Positions 46,002-54,318 of a stretch of DNA of 64,000 nt are shown one piece after another. The notes under the pieces were generated by a model. The model did no database searches and had not been told where the DNA came from. It saw only the letters and a list, made by a program, of their open reading frames with translations. The DNA is from Nocardia suismassiliense (GTDB lineage: Bacteria; Actinomycetota; Actinomycetes; Mycobacteriales; Mycobacteriaceae), in the NCBI RefSeq assembly GCF_900269665.1, contig NZ_LT985361.1:7042881-7106880 (forward strand), given 5' to 3'. The position numbers and the translations under genes are program-made. Each line of letters opens with the position of its first letter. Within the stretch, counting starts at the first letter, position 1.

Positions 46002-47132
46002 ATGGCCGAAGATCCGGATCCCGCTGAGCGGCAGCAGCTGACCGTGAGCGAGCGTGATCTCGACGTGCTCGCCGAGGACCTGGCGCGCTGGCTGGATTCG
46101 AAGGTCTCCGCCGATCACCCGCCGAAGGTCGCGAATCTGTCGCGGCCGCAGTCCGGCGGAATGTCCAGCACCACCATTCTTTTCGATGCGGAATGGAGCG
46201 TGGACGGACGGCACGAGAGCGGTTCGTTCGTCGCCAGGATGGCGCCGGAGAGCGGTTCGTTCCCGGTGTTCGAGACCTATGATCTGGCCACCCAGTACCA
46301 CGTGATGGCCGGCGTCGCCGAAAACACCGACGTGCCGGTACCTGCGTTGTGCTGGCTGGAGGAAGACGAGACACCGCTCGGCACACCGTTTTTCGTGATG
46401 AAGCGGGTCGACGGCCGCGTGCCGACCGACAATCCGCCGTACGTGTTCGTCGGCTGGCTCTTCGACGCGACCCCCGAGGAGCGGGCGCAGCTCACCGCGA
46501 ACACCGTCGCGGTGATCGCGAAGGTGCACGCCATCGCAGATCCGGCCCAGCGATTCCCGGCCCTGCGCGGGGCGGGCCAGTCGCTGCGCAGGCATGTCGA
46601 GGCCCAGAAGGCTTGGTACCGATGGGCTTTGGCCGATGACGGCTTCGAGATTCCGTTGCTCGAACGAGCCTTCGCGTGGCTCGACGAGCACTGGCCCGCC
46701 GACCCGGGGCCCGACGTCCTCAGCTGGGGTGACGCCCGGCCCGGCAACATCATCTACCGGGGCTTCGAGCCCGCGGCGGTGTTGGACTGGGAGATGGCCG
46801 CATTGGGCCCCCGCGAACTGGATGTCGCCTGGGTGATCTTCATCCACCGGTTCTTCCAGGACATCGCCACCCGATTCGATCAGCCGGGCCTGCCGGACTT
46901 CCTGCGCCGGGCCGACGTCGTCGCGAAATATGAAGAACTGACCGGACATACGGTGCGCGACCTGGACTGGTACCTCGTCTACGCCGCACTGCGGCACGGC
47001 ATCGTGATGGCCAGGGTCAAGCGCAGGATGATCCATTTCGGCGAGGACACCGACACCCCGGACCGGGATGACTACGTGATGCACCGAGCAAGCCTGGAAC
47101 GGCTGCTCGACGGAACCTACGAGTGGGATTGA
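46002..47132 (+). CDS. Phosphotransferase, APH/ACAD10-like kinase fold
   Basis: A 376-aa protein with the aminoglycoside-phosphotransferase fold. Kinase motifs: LSRPQSGGMSSTTILFDAEW near the ATP loop, DVLSWGDARPGNIIYRGFEP (Brenner-type motif, with WGD for the usual HGD) and AAVLDWEMAALGPRELDVAW (metal-binding Asp). Such proteins in actinobacteria are often linked to lipid or xenobiotic metabolism, not drug resistance. AGGAGG lies 7 bases before ATG 46002. It is followed after 8 bases by an AttH-like gene. Confidence 0.88.
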   Translation: MAEDPDPAERQQLTVSERDLDVLAEDLARWLDSKVSADHPPKVANLSRPQSGGMSSTTILFDAEWSVDGRHESGSFVARMAPESGSFPVFETYDLATQYHVMAGVAENTDVPVPALCWLEEDETPLGTPFFVMKRVDGRVPTDNPPYVFVGWLFDATPEERAQLTANTVAVIAKVHAIADPAQRFPALRGAGQSLRRHVEAQKAWYRWALADDGFEIPLLERAFAWLDEHWPADPGPDVLSWGDARPGNIIYRGFEPAAVLDWEMAALGPRELDVAWVIFIHRFFQDIATRFDQPGLPDFLRRADVVAKYEELTGHTVRDLDWYLVYAALRHGIVMARVKRRMIHFGEDTDTPDRDDYVMHRASLERLLDGTYEWD

Positions 47133-47140
47133 GGGCAGCC

Positions 47141-48238
47141 ATGCCAGTTCCTTTGGACGAGTACCCGATTCATCAGACCGGGCTGTCACTGGCGCGGGTC
47201 GCCAGTAGCGACCGGAACTTCTACGACCGCAGCTATTTCAACGGTCACGACCGCGACGGCGGCACCTTCTTGATCACCGGGTTCGGCGTGTACCCGAACC
47301 TCGGGGTGACCGACGCCTACGCCGCCGTCCGGCGCGGCGATATCCAACGGACCGTGCGCTTCTCCGACGCGCTCGGTGACCGCAGCCTGGAGCAGCGGGT
47401 CGGCGGCTATCGCATCGAGGTGCTCGAGCCGCTGCAACGGATCCGGGTGATCTGCGAGCACGACGACCTGTCCTTCGACCTCACCTGGGAGGGCGCGTTC
47501 CCCACCGTGCAGGAGCAACCACACCTGATCCTGGCGGGCAACCGGCCGATCATCGACGCGAGCCGGTTCGCCCAGGTGGGCTCGTGGGCGGGGACGCTGC
47601 ACGTCGACGGCGACGACATCACCGTCGACCCGGCGGTGTGGACCGGCACCAGGGACCGGTCCTGGGGCATCCGGCCGGTCGGCGAGAGCGAGCCTGCGGG
47701 CCGGGCGGCCGCCGAGCCGTCCGGCGGTTTCTGGTGGATGTATGTGCCGCTGCGCTTCGACGATTTCGCGATCGTGATCATCGTGCAGGAGGAACCCGAC
47801 GGCAAACGCACCTTGAACGACGCCGTGCGGATCTGGCCGGACGGGCGCACCGAACAGCTCGGCTGGCCGCGCATCGCGATCGATTACCGTTCCGGCACAA
47901 GGCTTCCCGTCGGCGCCCGGCTCGAGATGCCCACGCCGGACGGCAAGCCGCTGGAGATCGAGGTGACCACGGGCACCCATGTGCCGCTGCACGTGGGTTG
48001 CGGCTACGGTGGCGATCCCGACTGGCAGCACGGGCAGTGGAAGGGCCGGGACTGGTCGCTGGCCAGCCGGTACGACCTCACCGATCCGGCCATCGTCGCC
48101 CGCGCACCATACGGCGTGATCGACCATGTGGCACATGCCCGCTGCGGCGACGCCGAGGGGTGGGGGTTGTTCGAACACGCCACCTTCGGCCGCCACGATC
48201 CCAGCGGTTTCGCCGACTGGGGTGCGGTGGCGCCGTAG
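47141..48238 (+). CDS. AttH/CrtC-like lipocalin-fold protein
   Basis: A 365-aa protein rich in beta strands: RNFYDRSYFNGHDRDGGTFL, ILAGNRPIIDASRFAQVGSW, TGTRDRSWGIRPVGESEPAG and FWWMYVPLRFDDFAIVIIVQ. The pattern resembles the tandem lipocalin-like domains of AttH and hydroxyneurosporene synthase. Similar proteins occur beside phosphotransferase genes in mycobacteria, so the pair probably acts on one lipid-like or isoprenoid substrate. Start at ATG 47141; GAGGG lies just upstream. Confidence 0.75.
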   Translation: MPVPLDEYPIHQTGLSLARVASSDRNFYDRSYFNGHDRDGGTFLITGFGVYPNLGVTDAYAAVRRGDIQRTVRFSDALGDRSLEQRVGGYRIEVLEPLQRIRVICEHDDLSFDLTWEGAFPTVQEQPHLILAGNRPIIDASRFAQVGSWAGTLHVDGDDITVDPAVWTGTRDRSWGIRPVGESEPAGRAAAEPSGGFWWMYVPLRFDDFAIVIIVQEEPDGKRTLNDAVRIWPDGRTEQLGWPRIAIDYRSGTRLPVGARLEMPTPDGKPLEIEVTTGTHVPLHVGCGYGGDPDWQHGQWKGRDWSLASRYDLTDPAIVARAPYGVIDHVAHARCGDAEGWGLFEHATFGRHDPSGFADWGAVAP

Positions 48239-48239
48239 G

Positions 48240-48680
48240 TCAGAACGCCGGTCGTGCCAGGTCAGGGCGTTTGAGGTAGTCGGTCAACCCGATCACGTTG
48301 CCCCACGGATCGGCCACCTCCACACTCCAGCCGGTCGCGACTTCGAAGGGCGCGGTGAGCATGTCGACACCGCGTCCTTCGAGTTCCGCCGCGGCGGCCC
48401 GCGCATCCGGCACCTCCAGCCAGATCCGGATGGCCGGCGGCGACCCCTGCCCCGCAGCGGGATCCACCATCGCCATGATGCCCGGCGTCTCCGCCGCGAC
48501 CCCGAACAACGCGATCCCCCGCTCCGGCACCGTGAACCGCACCGAAAGCCCGAGCCCGTTCGCGTAGAACTCCAGCGCCGCAGCCAGATTCCCCACCGGA
48601 ACCAGCACATTGTCGATCCCTCGGATATCCACCCCGCCATAAAACCACGCGGGAGACCCAAGGTCATCTGGTTCGATCAC
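48240..48680 (-). CDS. VOC-superfamily (glyoxalase-like) protein
   Basis: A 146-aa protein with two beta-alpha-beta-beta-beta units typical of the VOC fold: GIDNVLVPVGNLAAALEFYA, NGLGLSVRFTVPERGIALFG and MLTAPFEVATGWSVEVADPW, ending GNVIGLTDYLKRP. The usual His metal ligand at the start of the fold is not obvious; Glu residues remain. It comes last after cobE on the same strand (19-bp gap), but nothing ties it to cobalamin. Confidence 0.85.
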   Translation of the reverse strand: MIEPDDLGSPAWFYGGVDIRGIDNVLVPVGNLAAALEFYANGLGLSVRFTVPERGIALFGVAAETPGIMAMVDPAAGQGSPPAIRIWLEVPDARAAAAELEGRGVDMLTAPFEVATGWSVEVADPWGNVIGLTDYLKRPDLARPAF

Positions 48681-48699
48681 CCAGTTGCGCGCCGGACAA

Positions 48700-49065
48700 T
48701 CAGCCCGTTGTGCGTTGCGCCGCAGCGATAGTCACCCCGGCGACGATACGTTTGGTGATCACCAACGTGCCGCGCCCAGCCGCAAGGATGGCAGCCGCCT
48801 CGGCAACACTGCCCGTGCCGACGGCAGCCGCCGTACGCGAGTCCGGATTCGGTACAGGAACGTCGGCCAGCTCGGCGGCAGCGTACCCCCGCACCGCCAC
48901 TCCCAGCTCGGCAGCCGCATCACGCAGACCGGGTTCGCCGATCCGGCGATCAATGGTCGCCAAACAACTGACCACGTTGTCGCCCAACACCTCCCGCACG
49001 GCGGCAACGATCGAGTCAGCGTGCGTACCAGAGCGCAGACCGAGCCCAACGGCGAACTCAGCCAC
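48700..49065 (-). CDS. cobE: CobE / CbiG C-terminal-domain protein
   Basis: A 121-aa single-domain protein matching the C-terminal part of CbiG and the aerobic-pathway CobE: MAEFAVGLGLRSGTHADSIV, VSCLATIDRRIGEPGLRDAA, RTAAAVGTGSVAEAAAILAA and GTLVITKRIVAGVTIAAA. CobE is needed for efficient cobalamin synthesis, but its exact step is not settled. It lies 29 bases after cobB. Confidence 0.88.
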   Translation of the reverse strand: MAEFAVGLGLRSGTHADSIVAAVREVLGDNVVSCLATIDRRIGEPGLRDAAAELGVAVRGYAAAELADVPVPNPDSRTAAAVGTGSVAEAAAILAAGRGTLVITKRIVAGVTIAAAQRTTG

Positions 49066-49094
49066 CTGCCACCTGCACTAGCGCACGCCTTCGC

Positions 49095-50666
49095 TCAACG
49101 GTCCGCACGAGCGCCTGCGTACTCGGCGACTGCGGTAACGAAACTGCTTGTAGCTCTCGGGTTTCCGGCTGGGTGAGTGTGCAGGTAGGAGGCGTGGACC
49201 TGCTGGACCAGCGCGCCCTCCTTGACGCGCGCGCCGTCACTGCCGTGCCAACCCCAGGCTGGGGTGTCCGAGCCTGCCGCGGTCAGGCGGGTGCGGTGGA
49301 ATTCGTGGCCGCGGACGCGTTCCCCGGCTCGCCACAGCGGCGAATCGACCAGCGCGACCGCGTCGCGGTAGCCGAGGGTGAGGCGGGGGCCGAACTCGGC
49401 GTCGGCGTCGATGACCCCGGCCATCGGGTGTCCGTCGAGGGAGCGGGTCAGGTAGAGCAAGCCCGCGCATTCCGCGTGTACGGGCATGCCGCGCCGGGCC
49501 TGCGCCGCCACTGCGGTCAGCAGTGGGGTGTTGGCTGCCAGCGCTGCCGCGTGTTCCTCCGGGAATCCGCCGGGCAGCACCAAACCAGCTGTGCCGCTCG
49601 GTAGTTCGTCGCGTAGCGGGTCGAATACCACCACCCGCGCCCCAGCGGCCAGCAGCAGCTCGCGGTGCTCGGCGTAGCCGAAGGTGAACGCAGGCCCGCC
49701 TGCCATGGCGATCAATGGACCGGATCCCGCTGCGGCGACAACTCCATCGCGCTCCGGCCTGCCTAATCCAGGTGATACGCCGGAAACCGCTGCGGCGTCA
49801 GCTCCAGCGTGCTCCGGCCGGTTTGAACCGAGCGATACGCCGGACCCCACCGCGGCAGCAGCTCCATCGTGCCCCGGCCGGGCTGAGCCGGGTGATACGC
49901 CGGAGACCACCACGTCAGCTATAGCTTCCGCCGGATCCCAGGCCGGACCAGCCGCGGTCGAACGGGCCAGCGCAGCGATTGCTCGCAGATCCACATGTGC
50001 CGCAACCAAATCCGTCATCGCCGATACCGCTGCCGTGGCGGCCGTACCATGCTCCACCGCGGGGATCAGCCCGAGATGCCGCGACGGCACCTCCAACTCG
50101 GTCATGCGCGGGAGCGAGCCGAGCACCGGCAGCCCGACTCGATCGCAGGCCGCACGCAGCACCTGGTCGTGCCGTTCACTGCCGACCCGGTTGAGAATCA
50201 CCCCACCGAGCCGAATACTGCTGTCGAAAGTCGCAAAGCCGTGCAGCAATGCCGCCAGGCTCTGGCTGTGCCCCCTGGCATCCACCACCAGCACCACGGG
50301 CGCACCGAGCAACCCGGCGACCTGTGCGGTGGAACCTTCGGCGACCGGCCCGGCATGGTTCTCATCGATACGGCCATCGAACAGCCCCATCACGCCCTCG
50401 ACCACCGCGAGATCACATTCTCGCGCACCGTGCTGATACAGCGGCACAACACGTTCCGCGCCGACGAGCACCGGATCCAGATTGCGTCCCGGCCGCCCCG
50501 CCGCCAGCCCGTGATACCCGGGATCGATGTAATCCGGCCCCACCTTGAAGGGTGCGACCCGATGACCGACCCGCCGCAGCGCACCGATCAATCCCGTTGC
50601 CACCGTGGTCTTCCCGCTCCCCGACGCGGGCGCGGCGATCACCACTGCGGGCACACCCCCGCTCAT
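49095..50666 (-). CDS. cobB: Cobyrinate / hydrogenobyrinate a,c-diamide synthase
   Basis: ATP-dependent glutamine amidotransferase that amidates side chains a and c of the corrin. The N-terminal P-loop domain shows VVIAAPASGSGKTTVATGLI and FKVGPDYIDPGYHGLAAGRP. The C-terminal amidotransferase domain shows VLPGGFPEEHAAALAANTPL and MPVHAECAGLLYLTRSLDGH with the catalytic Cys. Between them lies an unusual insertion with three 20-residue repeats near VSGVSPGSARPGHDGAAAA. The start is placed at ATG 50666 (523 aa); a frame is open to 50720. Confidence 0.94.
   Translation of the reverse strand: MSGGVPAVVIAAPASGSGKTTVATGLIGALRRVGHRVAPFKVGPDYIDPGYHGLAAGRPGRNLDPVLVGAERVVPLYQHGARECDLAVVEGVMGLFDGRIDENHAGPVAEGSTAQVAGLLGAPVVLVVDARGHSQSLAALLHGFATFDSSIRLGGVILNRVGSERHDQVLRAACDRVGLPVLGSLPRMTELEVPSRHLGLIPAVEHGTAATAAVSAMTDLVAAHVDLRAIAALARSTAAGPAWDPAEAIADVVVSGVSPGSARPGHDGAAAAVGSGVSLGSNRPEHAGADAAAVSGVSPGLGRPERDGVVAAAGSGPLIAMAGGPAFTFGYAEHRELLLAAGARVVVFDPLRDELPSGTAGLVLPGGFPEEHAAALAANTPLLTAVAAQARRGMPVHAECAGLLYLTRSLDGHPMAGVIDADAEFGPRLTLGYRDAVALVDSPLWRAGERVRGHEFHRTRLTAAGSDTPAWGWHGSDGARVKEGALVQQVHASYLHTHPAGNPRATSSFVTAVAEYAGARADR
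49735..49915 (-). repeat. Three 60-bp in-frame tandem repeats inside cobB
   Basis: GATACGCCGGA recurs at 49774, 49834 and 49894 within 60-bp units; each unit adds 20 residues to the linker between the two CobB domains. Because 60 is a multiple of three, the frame is kept. Confidence 0.85.
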
Positions 50667-50787
50667 CGACACCACCGCCGCACGACCGCGCGAGCCGACG
50701 CGACGCAGCAGCCGCACCACCTCTCGGGATCCGCACCCACTCCGGGGGCCCGGAGCGAGTGCGAGTCCCGAGAGTCGGTGCGGGAGA

Positions 50788-51402
50788 TCACCATTCGATG
50801 CCGCGCTGGCCTTTACGGCCCGCGTCCATGGGGTGCTTGAGCTTGGTCATCTCCGTGACGAGGTCAGCGGCGTCGATGAGCGCCTGCGGAGCGTCGCGCC
50901 CGGTGATCACCACGTGCTGGTTGCCGGGACGGCTACTGAGGGTGTCGACGACCTCGTCGATGTCGACCCAACCCCATTTGAGCGGGTAGGTGAATTCGTC
51001 GAGGACGTAGAAGCGGTGCTGCTCGGCCTTCAACCGGCGGGCGATCTCCTGCCAACCGGCGAGCGCCGCGGCGGCGTGGTCCTCGTCGCTCCCTTGTTTG
51101 CGCGTCCAGGACCAGCCCTCACCCATCTTGTGCCACTCGACCGCGCCGCCGGCACCGGTCTCCTCGTGCAGGGTGCCGAGGGTGCGAAAGGCAGCCTCCT
51201 CCCCCACCTTCCACTTGGCGCTCTTCACGAACTGGAACACCGCGACGTCGAAACCTTGGTTCCAGGCCCGCAGCGCCATCCCGAAGGCGGCCGTCGACTT
51301 TCCCTTGCCCGGCCCCGTATGCACCGCGAGCACCGGCTGATTGCGCCGCTGCCGTGTGGTGAGCCCGTCGTCGGGCACGGTCTCCGGAACACCCTTGGGC
51401 AT
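50788..51402 (-). CDS. cobO: Cob(I)yrinic acid a,c-diamide adenosyltransferase
   Basis: Adenosylates the cobalt of corrinoids. The 204-aa CobO/BtuR-type protein has a P-loop TGPGKGKSTAAFGMALRAWN, GFDVAVFQFVKSAKWKVGEE, FYVLDEFTYPLKWGWVDID and HVVITGRDAPQALIDAADLV. AAGGAGAG lies 7 bases before the ATG. It lies 32 bases after the chelatase gene and 121 bases before cobB. Confidence 0.96.
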   Translation of the reverse strand: MPKGVPETVPDDGLTTRQRRNQPVLAVHTGPGKGKSTAAFGMALRAWNQGFDVAVFQFVKSAKWKVGEEAAFRTLGTLHEETGAGGAVEWHKMGEGWSWTRKQGSDEDHAAAALAGWQEIARRLKAEQHRFYVLDEFTYPLKWGWVDIDEVVDTLSSRPGNQHVVITGRDAPQALIDAADLVTEMTKLKHPMDAGRKGQRGIEW

Positions 51403-51434
51403 GCACTCTCCTTGCTAGTTCGATCCCCTGTGGC

Positions 51435-53582
51435 TCAAGCGGCGCGAGCACCCGGGCGTCCGGACCCCGCACGCACCACCTCGGCGACCGAATCCCCGGT
51501 CAGCTCAGCCAGTCTCAGATATCCGCCACGCAGCTCCCGAGCCAGCTCGGCGGCCAGACCGAGCCGGATCATGCCGCGCTCGCAGTCGACCACGATCGAG
51601 GTGACCGCGTCGTTCGCCAGCAATGCGGCGGCGGCACGGGCGCGCGCCACCGGATCGACGCCGCCGGTGGCGCGACCGTCGGTGAGCAGCACCAGCATCG
51701 GGCGCCGGCGCGGGTCGCGGACCCGTTCCCGCAGCACGATCTCGCGGGCCTTCAACAGACCCGCGGCGAGCGGAGTCTTACCGCCGGTGCGCATGCCGGA
51801 CAGGCGACGCACCGCGATATCGACCGAAGACGTCGGCGGCAGTACGAGTTCGGCGTCCTGCCCACGCACGGTGATCACGGCGACCTTGTCGCGGCGCTGA
51901 TAGGCGTCACGCAGCAGAGCGACGACCGCGCCGGTGACGGCGGAGAGCCGATCCCTGGCCGCCATCGAGCCGGACGCGTCGACCACGAAGACCACCAGAT
52001 TGCCTTCGCGCCCTTCGCGATACGCGCCACGCAGATCCTCGGCGACCAGCTTCAGCGGACCGTCGCCGCGACCACGCGACCGCTGGTGCGGCGCGGCGGC
52101 GAAGATGGTGCCGAGCAGGTGCAGGCCGGTGCCGGTATCCGTGCTCGGCCGCACGACGCGACCATGCCGGGACTCGGCCCTGGAGCGGCGGCCGGGAGCA
52201 CCTTCGCCGATACCGGGAACTTCCCAGCGCGGCGGTGTCGCGGCGGCGGAAACCGGTGCGCCACTGCGGCTTTCACGGCCGCCGGGCCGCTGCCCACCAC
52301 CGGGACCGTCGGGATCGTCGTCGGGATCGTCACCGCGCGGGTTCGATTCGTCCGTCCGCGACTGAGGATCGCCGGGGTCCGGCTCGTCGTCTTCCGGCGA
52401 CCGGAAATCGTCGCCGCGCTGGTTCTGCTGGTCGTCCGCCCGTTCATTCTCCGTCGACTGGCTCGAGTCGCCTGAGTCCTGCTGCCCTCGGTTCGACGGC
52501 TCCGCGTCCTCGGGCACCTCACTCTGTTCGAGTTCCGCTGCGTCCTCGTCGGATCGGGCCGAGCGGTCCACCTCCGCAGCGGCATCCCGCATCGCATTGT
52601 CGAGCTGATCCTCGCTGATGCCCGGCTCGTCGAACGGATCGCGCCGCCGCCGGTGCGGCAACGCAAGTTCCGCGGCGACCCGCACATCGTCCTCGGTGAC
52701 CGTATCCGCACCACGCCACGCGGCGTGCGCCGTCGCGGTCCGCGCGACCACCAGGTCCGCCCGCATGCCGTCGACGTCGAATGCGGCGCACAGCGCGGCG
52801 ATTCGACGCAGCTCGCCATCGTCGAGCCGCACCTGCGCGACCCGGTCCCGCGCGCCGAGGATGCGCTCGGCCACCGCCCGGTCGGCGGCGGCGTAGCTCT
52901 CGGCGAATCCGGCCGGATCGGCCTCGTAGTCCAGTCGCCGCCGCACCACCGCCATGCGCACGTCCACGTTCCGCGAGGCCGCCACGTCGACGGTGAGCCC
53001 GAACCGGTCGAGCAGCTGCGGGCGCAGCTCGCCCTCTTCCGGATTCATGGTGCCGACGAGCACGAACCGCGCCGGATGCGAATGCGAGACGCCGTCGCGT
53101 TCGATGTGCACCCGGCCCATCGCAGCGGCGTCGAGCAGTACGTCGACCAGATGGTCGTGCAACAGGTTGACCTCGTCGACATAGAGCACGCCGTGATGCG
53201 CCGCAGCCAGCAGTCCGGGCCGGAACGCCTGTTCCCCGTCGCGCAGCACCCGCTCCAGGTCCAGCGAGCCGACCACCCGGTCCTCGGTGGCGCCGACGGG
53301 CAGCTCCACGAGCCGCGCGGGCCGTGCGCCGGTCTCGTCCACCACCGGCGGCAGCAGCTGCGCCAGCGCACGCACCACGGTCGATTTCGCGGTGCCCTTC
53401 TCGCCGCGCACCAGCACACCGCCGATGCCGGGGTGCACCGCGCACAGGATCAGCGCCAGTTGCAGCCGCTCCTGACCGACCACGGCGGAGAACGGAAAAC
53501 CCGCCTCACCCTCGGCGGCCGGACGCGTCCGCGATCCGGTCAACGAGTGAGGCGACACAGTTTCGGCATGGGACAAGGACAC
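51435..53582 (-). CDS. Magnesium/cobalt chelatase, fused I and D subunits
   Basis: A 715-aa fusion of a ChlI-type AAA+ domain and a ChlD-type VWA domain. I part: PFSAVVGQERLQLALILCAV, GVLVRGEKGTAKSTVVRALA (Walker A), GVLYVDEVNLLHDHLVDVLL (Walker B) and FVLVGTMNPEEGELRPQLLD. A ~120-residue linker rich in Asp, Glu, Ser, Gly and Pro follows. D part: NLVVFVVDASGSMAARDRLS with the MIDAS motif. In a cobalamin operon it most likely works with a CobN-like subunit (not in this window) to insert cobalt. Confidence 0.92.
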   Translation of the reverse strand: MSLSHAETVSPHSLTGSRTRPAAEGEAGFPFSAVVGQERLQLALILCAVHPGIGGVLVRGEKGTAKSTVVRALAQLLPPVVDETGARPARLVELPVGATEDRVVGSLDLERVLRDGEQAFRPGLLAAAHHGVLYVDEVNLLHDHLVDVLLDAAAMGRVHIERDGVSHSHPARFVLVGTMNPEEGELRPQLLDRFGLTVDVAASRNVDVRMAVVRRRLDYEADPAGFAESYAAADRAVAERILGARDRVAQVRLDDGELRRIAALCAAFDVDGMRADLVVARTATAHAAWRGADTVTEDDVRVAAELALPHRRRRDPFDEPGISEDQLDNAMRDAAAEVDRSARSDEDAAELEQSEVPEDAEPSNRGQQDSGDSSQSTENERADDQQNQRGDDFRSPEDDEPDPGDPQSRTDESNPRGDDPDDDPDGPGGGQRPGGRESRSGAPVSAAATPPRWEVPGIGEGAPGRRSRAESRHGRVVRPSTDTGTGLHLLGTIFAAAPHQRSRGRGDGPLKLVAEDLRGAYREGREGNLVVFVVDASGSMAARDRLSAVTGAVVALLRDAYQRRDKVAVITVRGQDAELVLPPTSSVDIAVRRLSGMRTGGKTPLAAGLLKAREIVLRERVRDPRRRPMLVLLTDGRATGGVDPVARARAAAALLANDAVTSIVVDCERGMIRLGLAAELARELRGGYLRLAELTGDSVAEVVRAGSGRPGARAA

Positions 53583-53624
53583 GCCCCAACTCTATGCGCG
53601 CGACGCGCACCCGCCGACGCGGCC

Positions 53625-53790
53625 CTAGGCCCTGTGTCGAAGTCCGGCCGGATGCATCCGGGGGCTGGATCGTCGCCTGGCAAGGCGGAGGAGTTGCCGA
53701 TACCGGGTTTGTATCGGCGACGACGACAACGCGGCCAGGCGGCGATCCAGCCCCCGGAGGCGCCGGATGGGACTTCGACACAGGGCCTAG
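53625..53790. repeat. 166-bp fold-back (MITE-like) repeat, copy 2
   Basis: Near-identical to 2201-2365 but with better-preserved arms: CTAGGCCCTGTGTCGAAG at the left end is the exact reverse complement of CTTCGACACAGGGCCTAG at the right end, and CCGGGGGCTGGATCG faces CGATCCAGCCCCCGG. The whole element can fold into one long hairpin. It lies between the chelatase start and the GNAT terminator. Confidence 0.92.
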
Positions 53791-53800
53791 GCGGACAGGA

Positions 53801-53832
53801 CCGCCCTCGTCGCTCAGGTGCGACGAGGGCGG
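53801..53832 (-). terminator. Hairpin terminator after the GNAT gene
   Basis: Perfect 13-bp stem CCGCCCTCGTCGC (53801-53813) and GCGACGAGGGCGG (53820-53832) with a TCAGGT loop, 18 bases past the stop at 53851. No long U tract follows. Confidence 0.85.
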
Positions 53833-53850
53833 AGCCGGCCAGCGGGACGG

Positions 53851-54300
53851 TCACCCCTTGCGCATCGGAATGTGCAGGACCCCGTCCTCGTCGAATTCGT
53901 CGCCGTCGGGCTTGAACCCGTGCTTGGCGTACATGTCGACGAGATAGGTCTGCGCGTTCAACCGCACGGTCGCCTCGCCGACCTCGGCGAGCGCGGCCTG
54001 CAGCAGGCGCGTGGTGTAGCCGTGGCCGCGGGCCGGGACGACGGTGCACAGGCGCCCGATGCGGAAGGACTTCACGCCATCGTGGTGCTCCTCGAGCAGC
54101 CGCAGCGTGGCGATCACCTCGCCCTCGTCATCGAGCCAGAAGTGCCGGGTCTCCGGCAGCAGGTCCAGCCCGTCCAACTCGGGGTACGCGCACTTCTGCT
54201 CGACGACAAAGACTTCGACGCGAAGTTTCAACAGCTGATAGAGGGTGGCGGTATCGAGATCCAACGCCCATGACCGTTTGAGAACAACCGTTGACATCAT
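53851..54300 (-). CDS. GNAT-family N-acetyltransferase, ElaA-like
   Basis: A 149-aa acetyltransferase: LYQLLKLRVEVFVVEQKCAY, PELDGLDLLPETRHFWLDDE and VIATLRLLEE, then the acetyl-CoA loop RIGRLCTVVPARGHGYTTRL and YLVDMYAKHGFKPDGDEFDE. The layout is that of ElaA proteins; substrate unknown. It lies next to mqo as in mycobacteria. Initiation at 54300 or 54297 cannot be told apart. Confidence 0.9.
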   Translation of the reverse strand: MMSTVVLKRSWALDLDTATLYQLLKLRVEVFVVEQKCAYPELDGLDLLPETRHFWLDDEGEVIATLRLLEEHHDGVKSFRIGRLCTVVPARGHGYTTRLLQAALAEVGEATVRLNAQTYLVDMYAKHGFKPDGDEFDEDGVLHIPMRKG

Positions 54301-54318
54301 CGCCTGTTGCTATCACAC

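Noticed and set aside
49684..50436. Plus-strand frames across the cobB repeats
   Set aside because: Antisense to cobB; apparent repeats reflect the 60-bp tandem units.
53506..53781. 91-aa minus-strand frame
   Set aside because: Lies within the fold-back repeat; the same peptide-like frame appears at copy 1.
53583..53850. Cobalamin riboswitch before the chelatase-cobO-cobB operon
   Set aside because: The upstream region is occupied by the fold-back repeat and a terminator; no B12-box-like sequence was seen.
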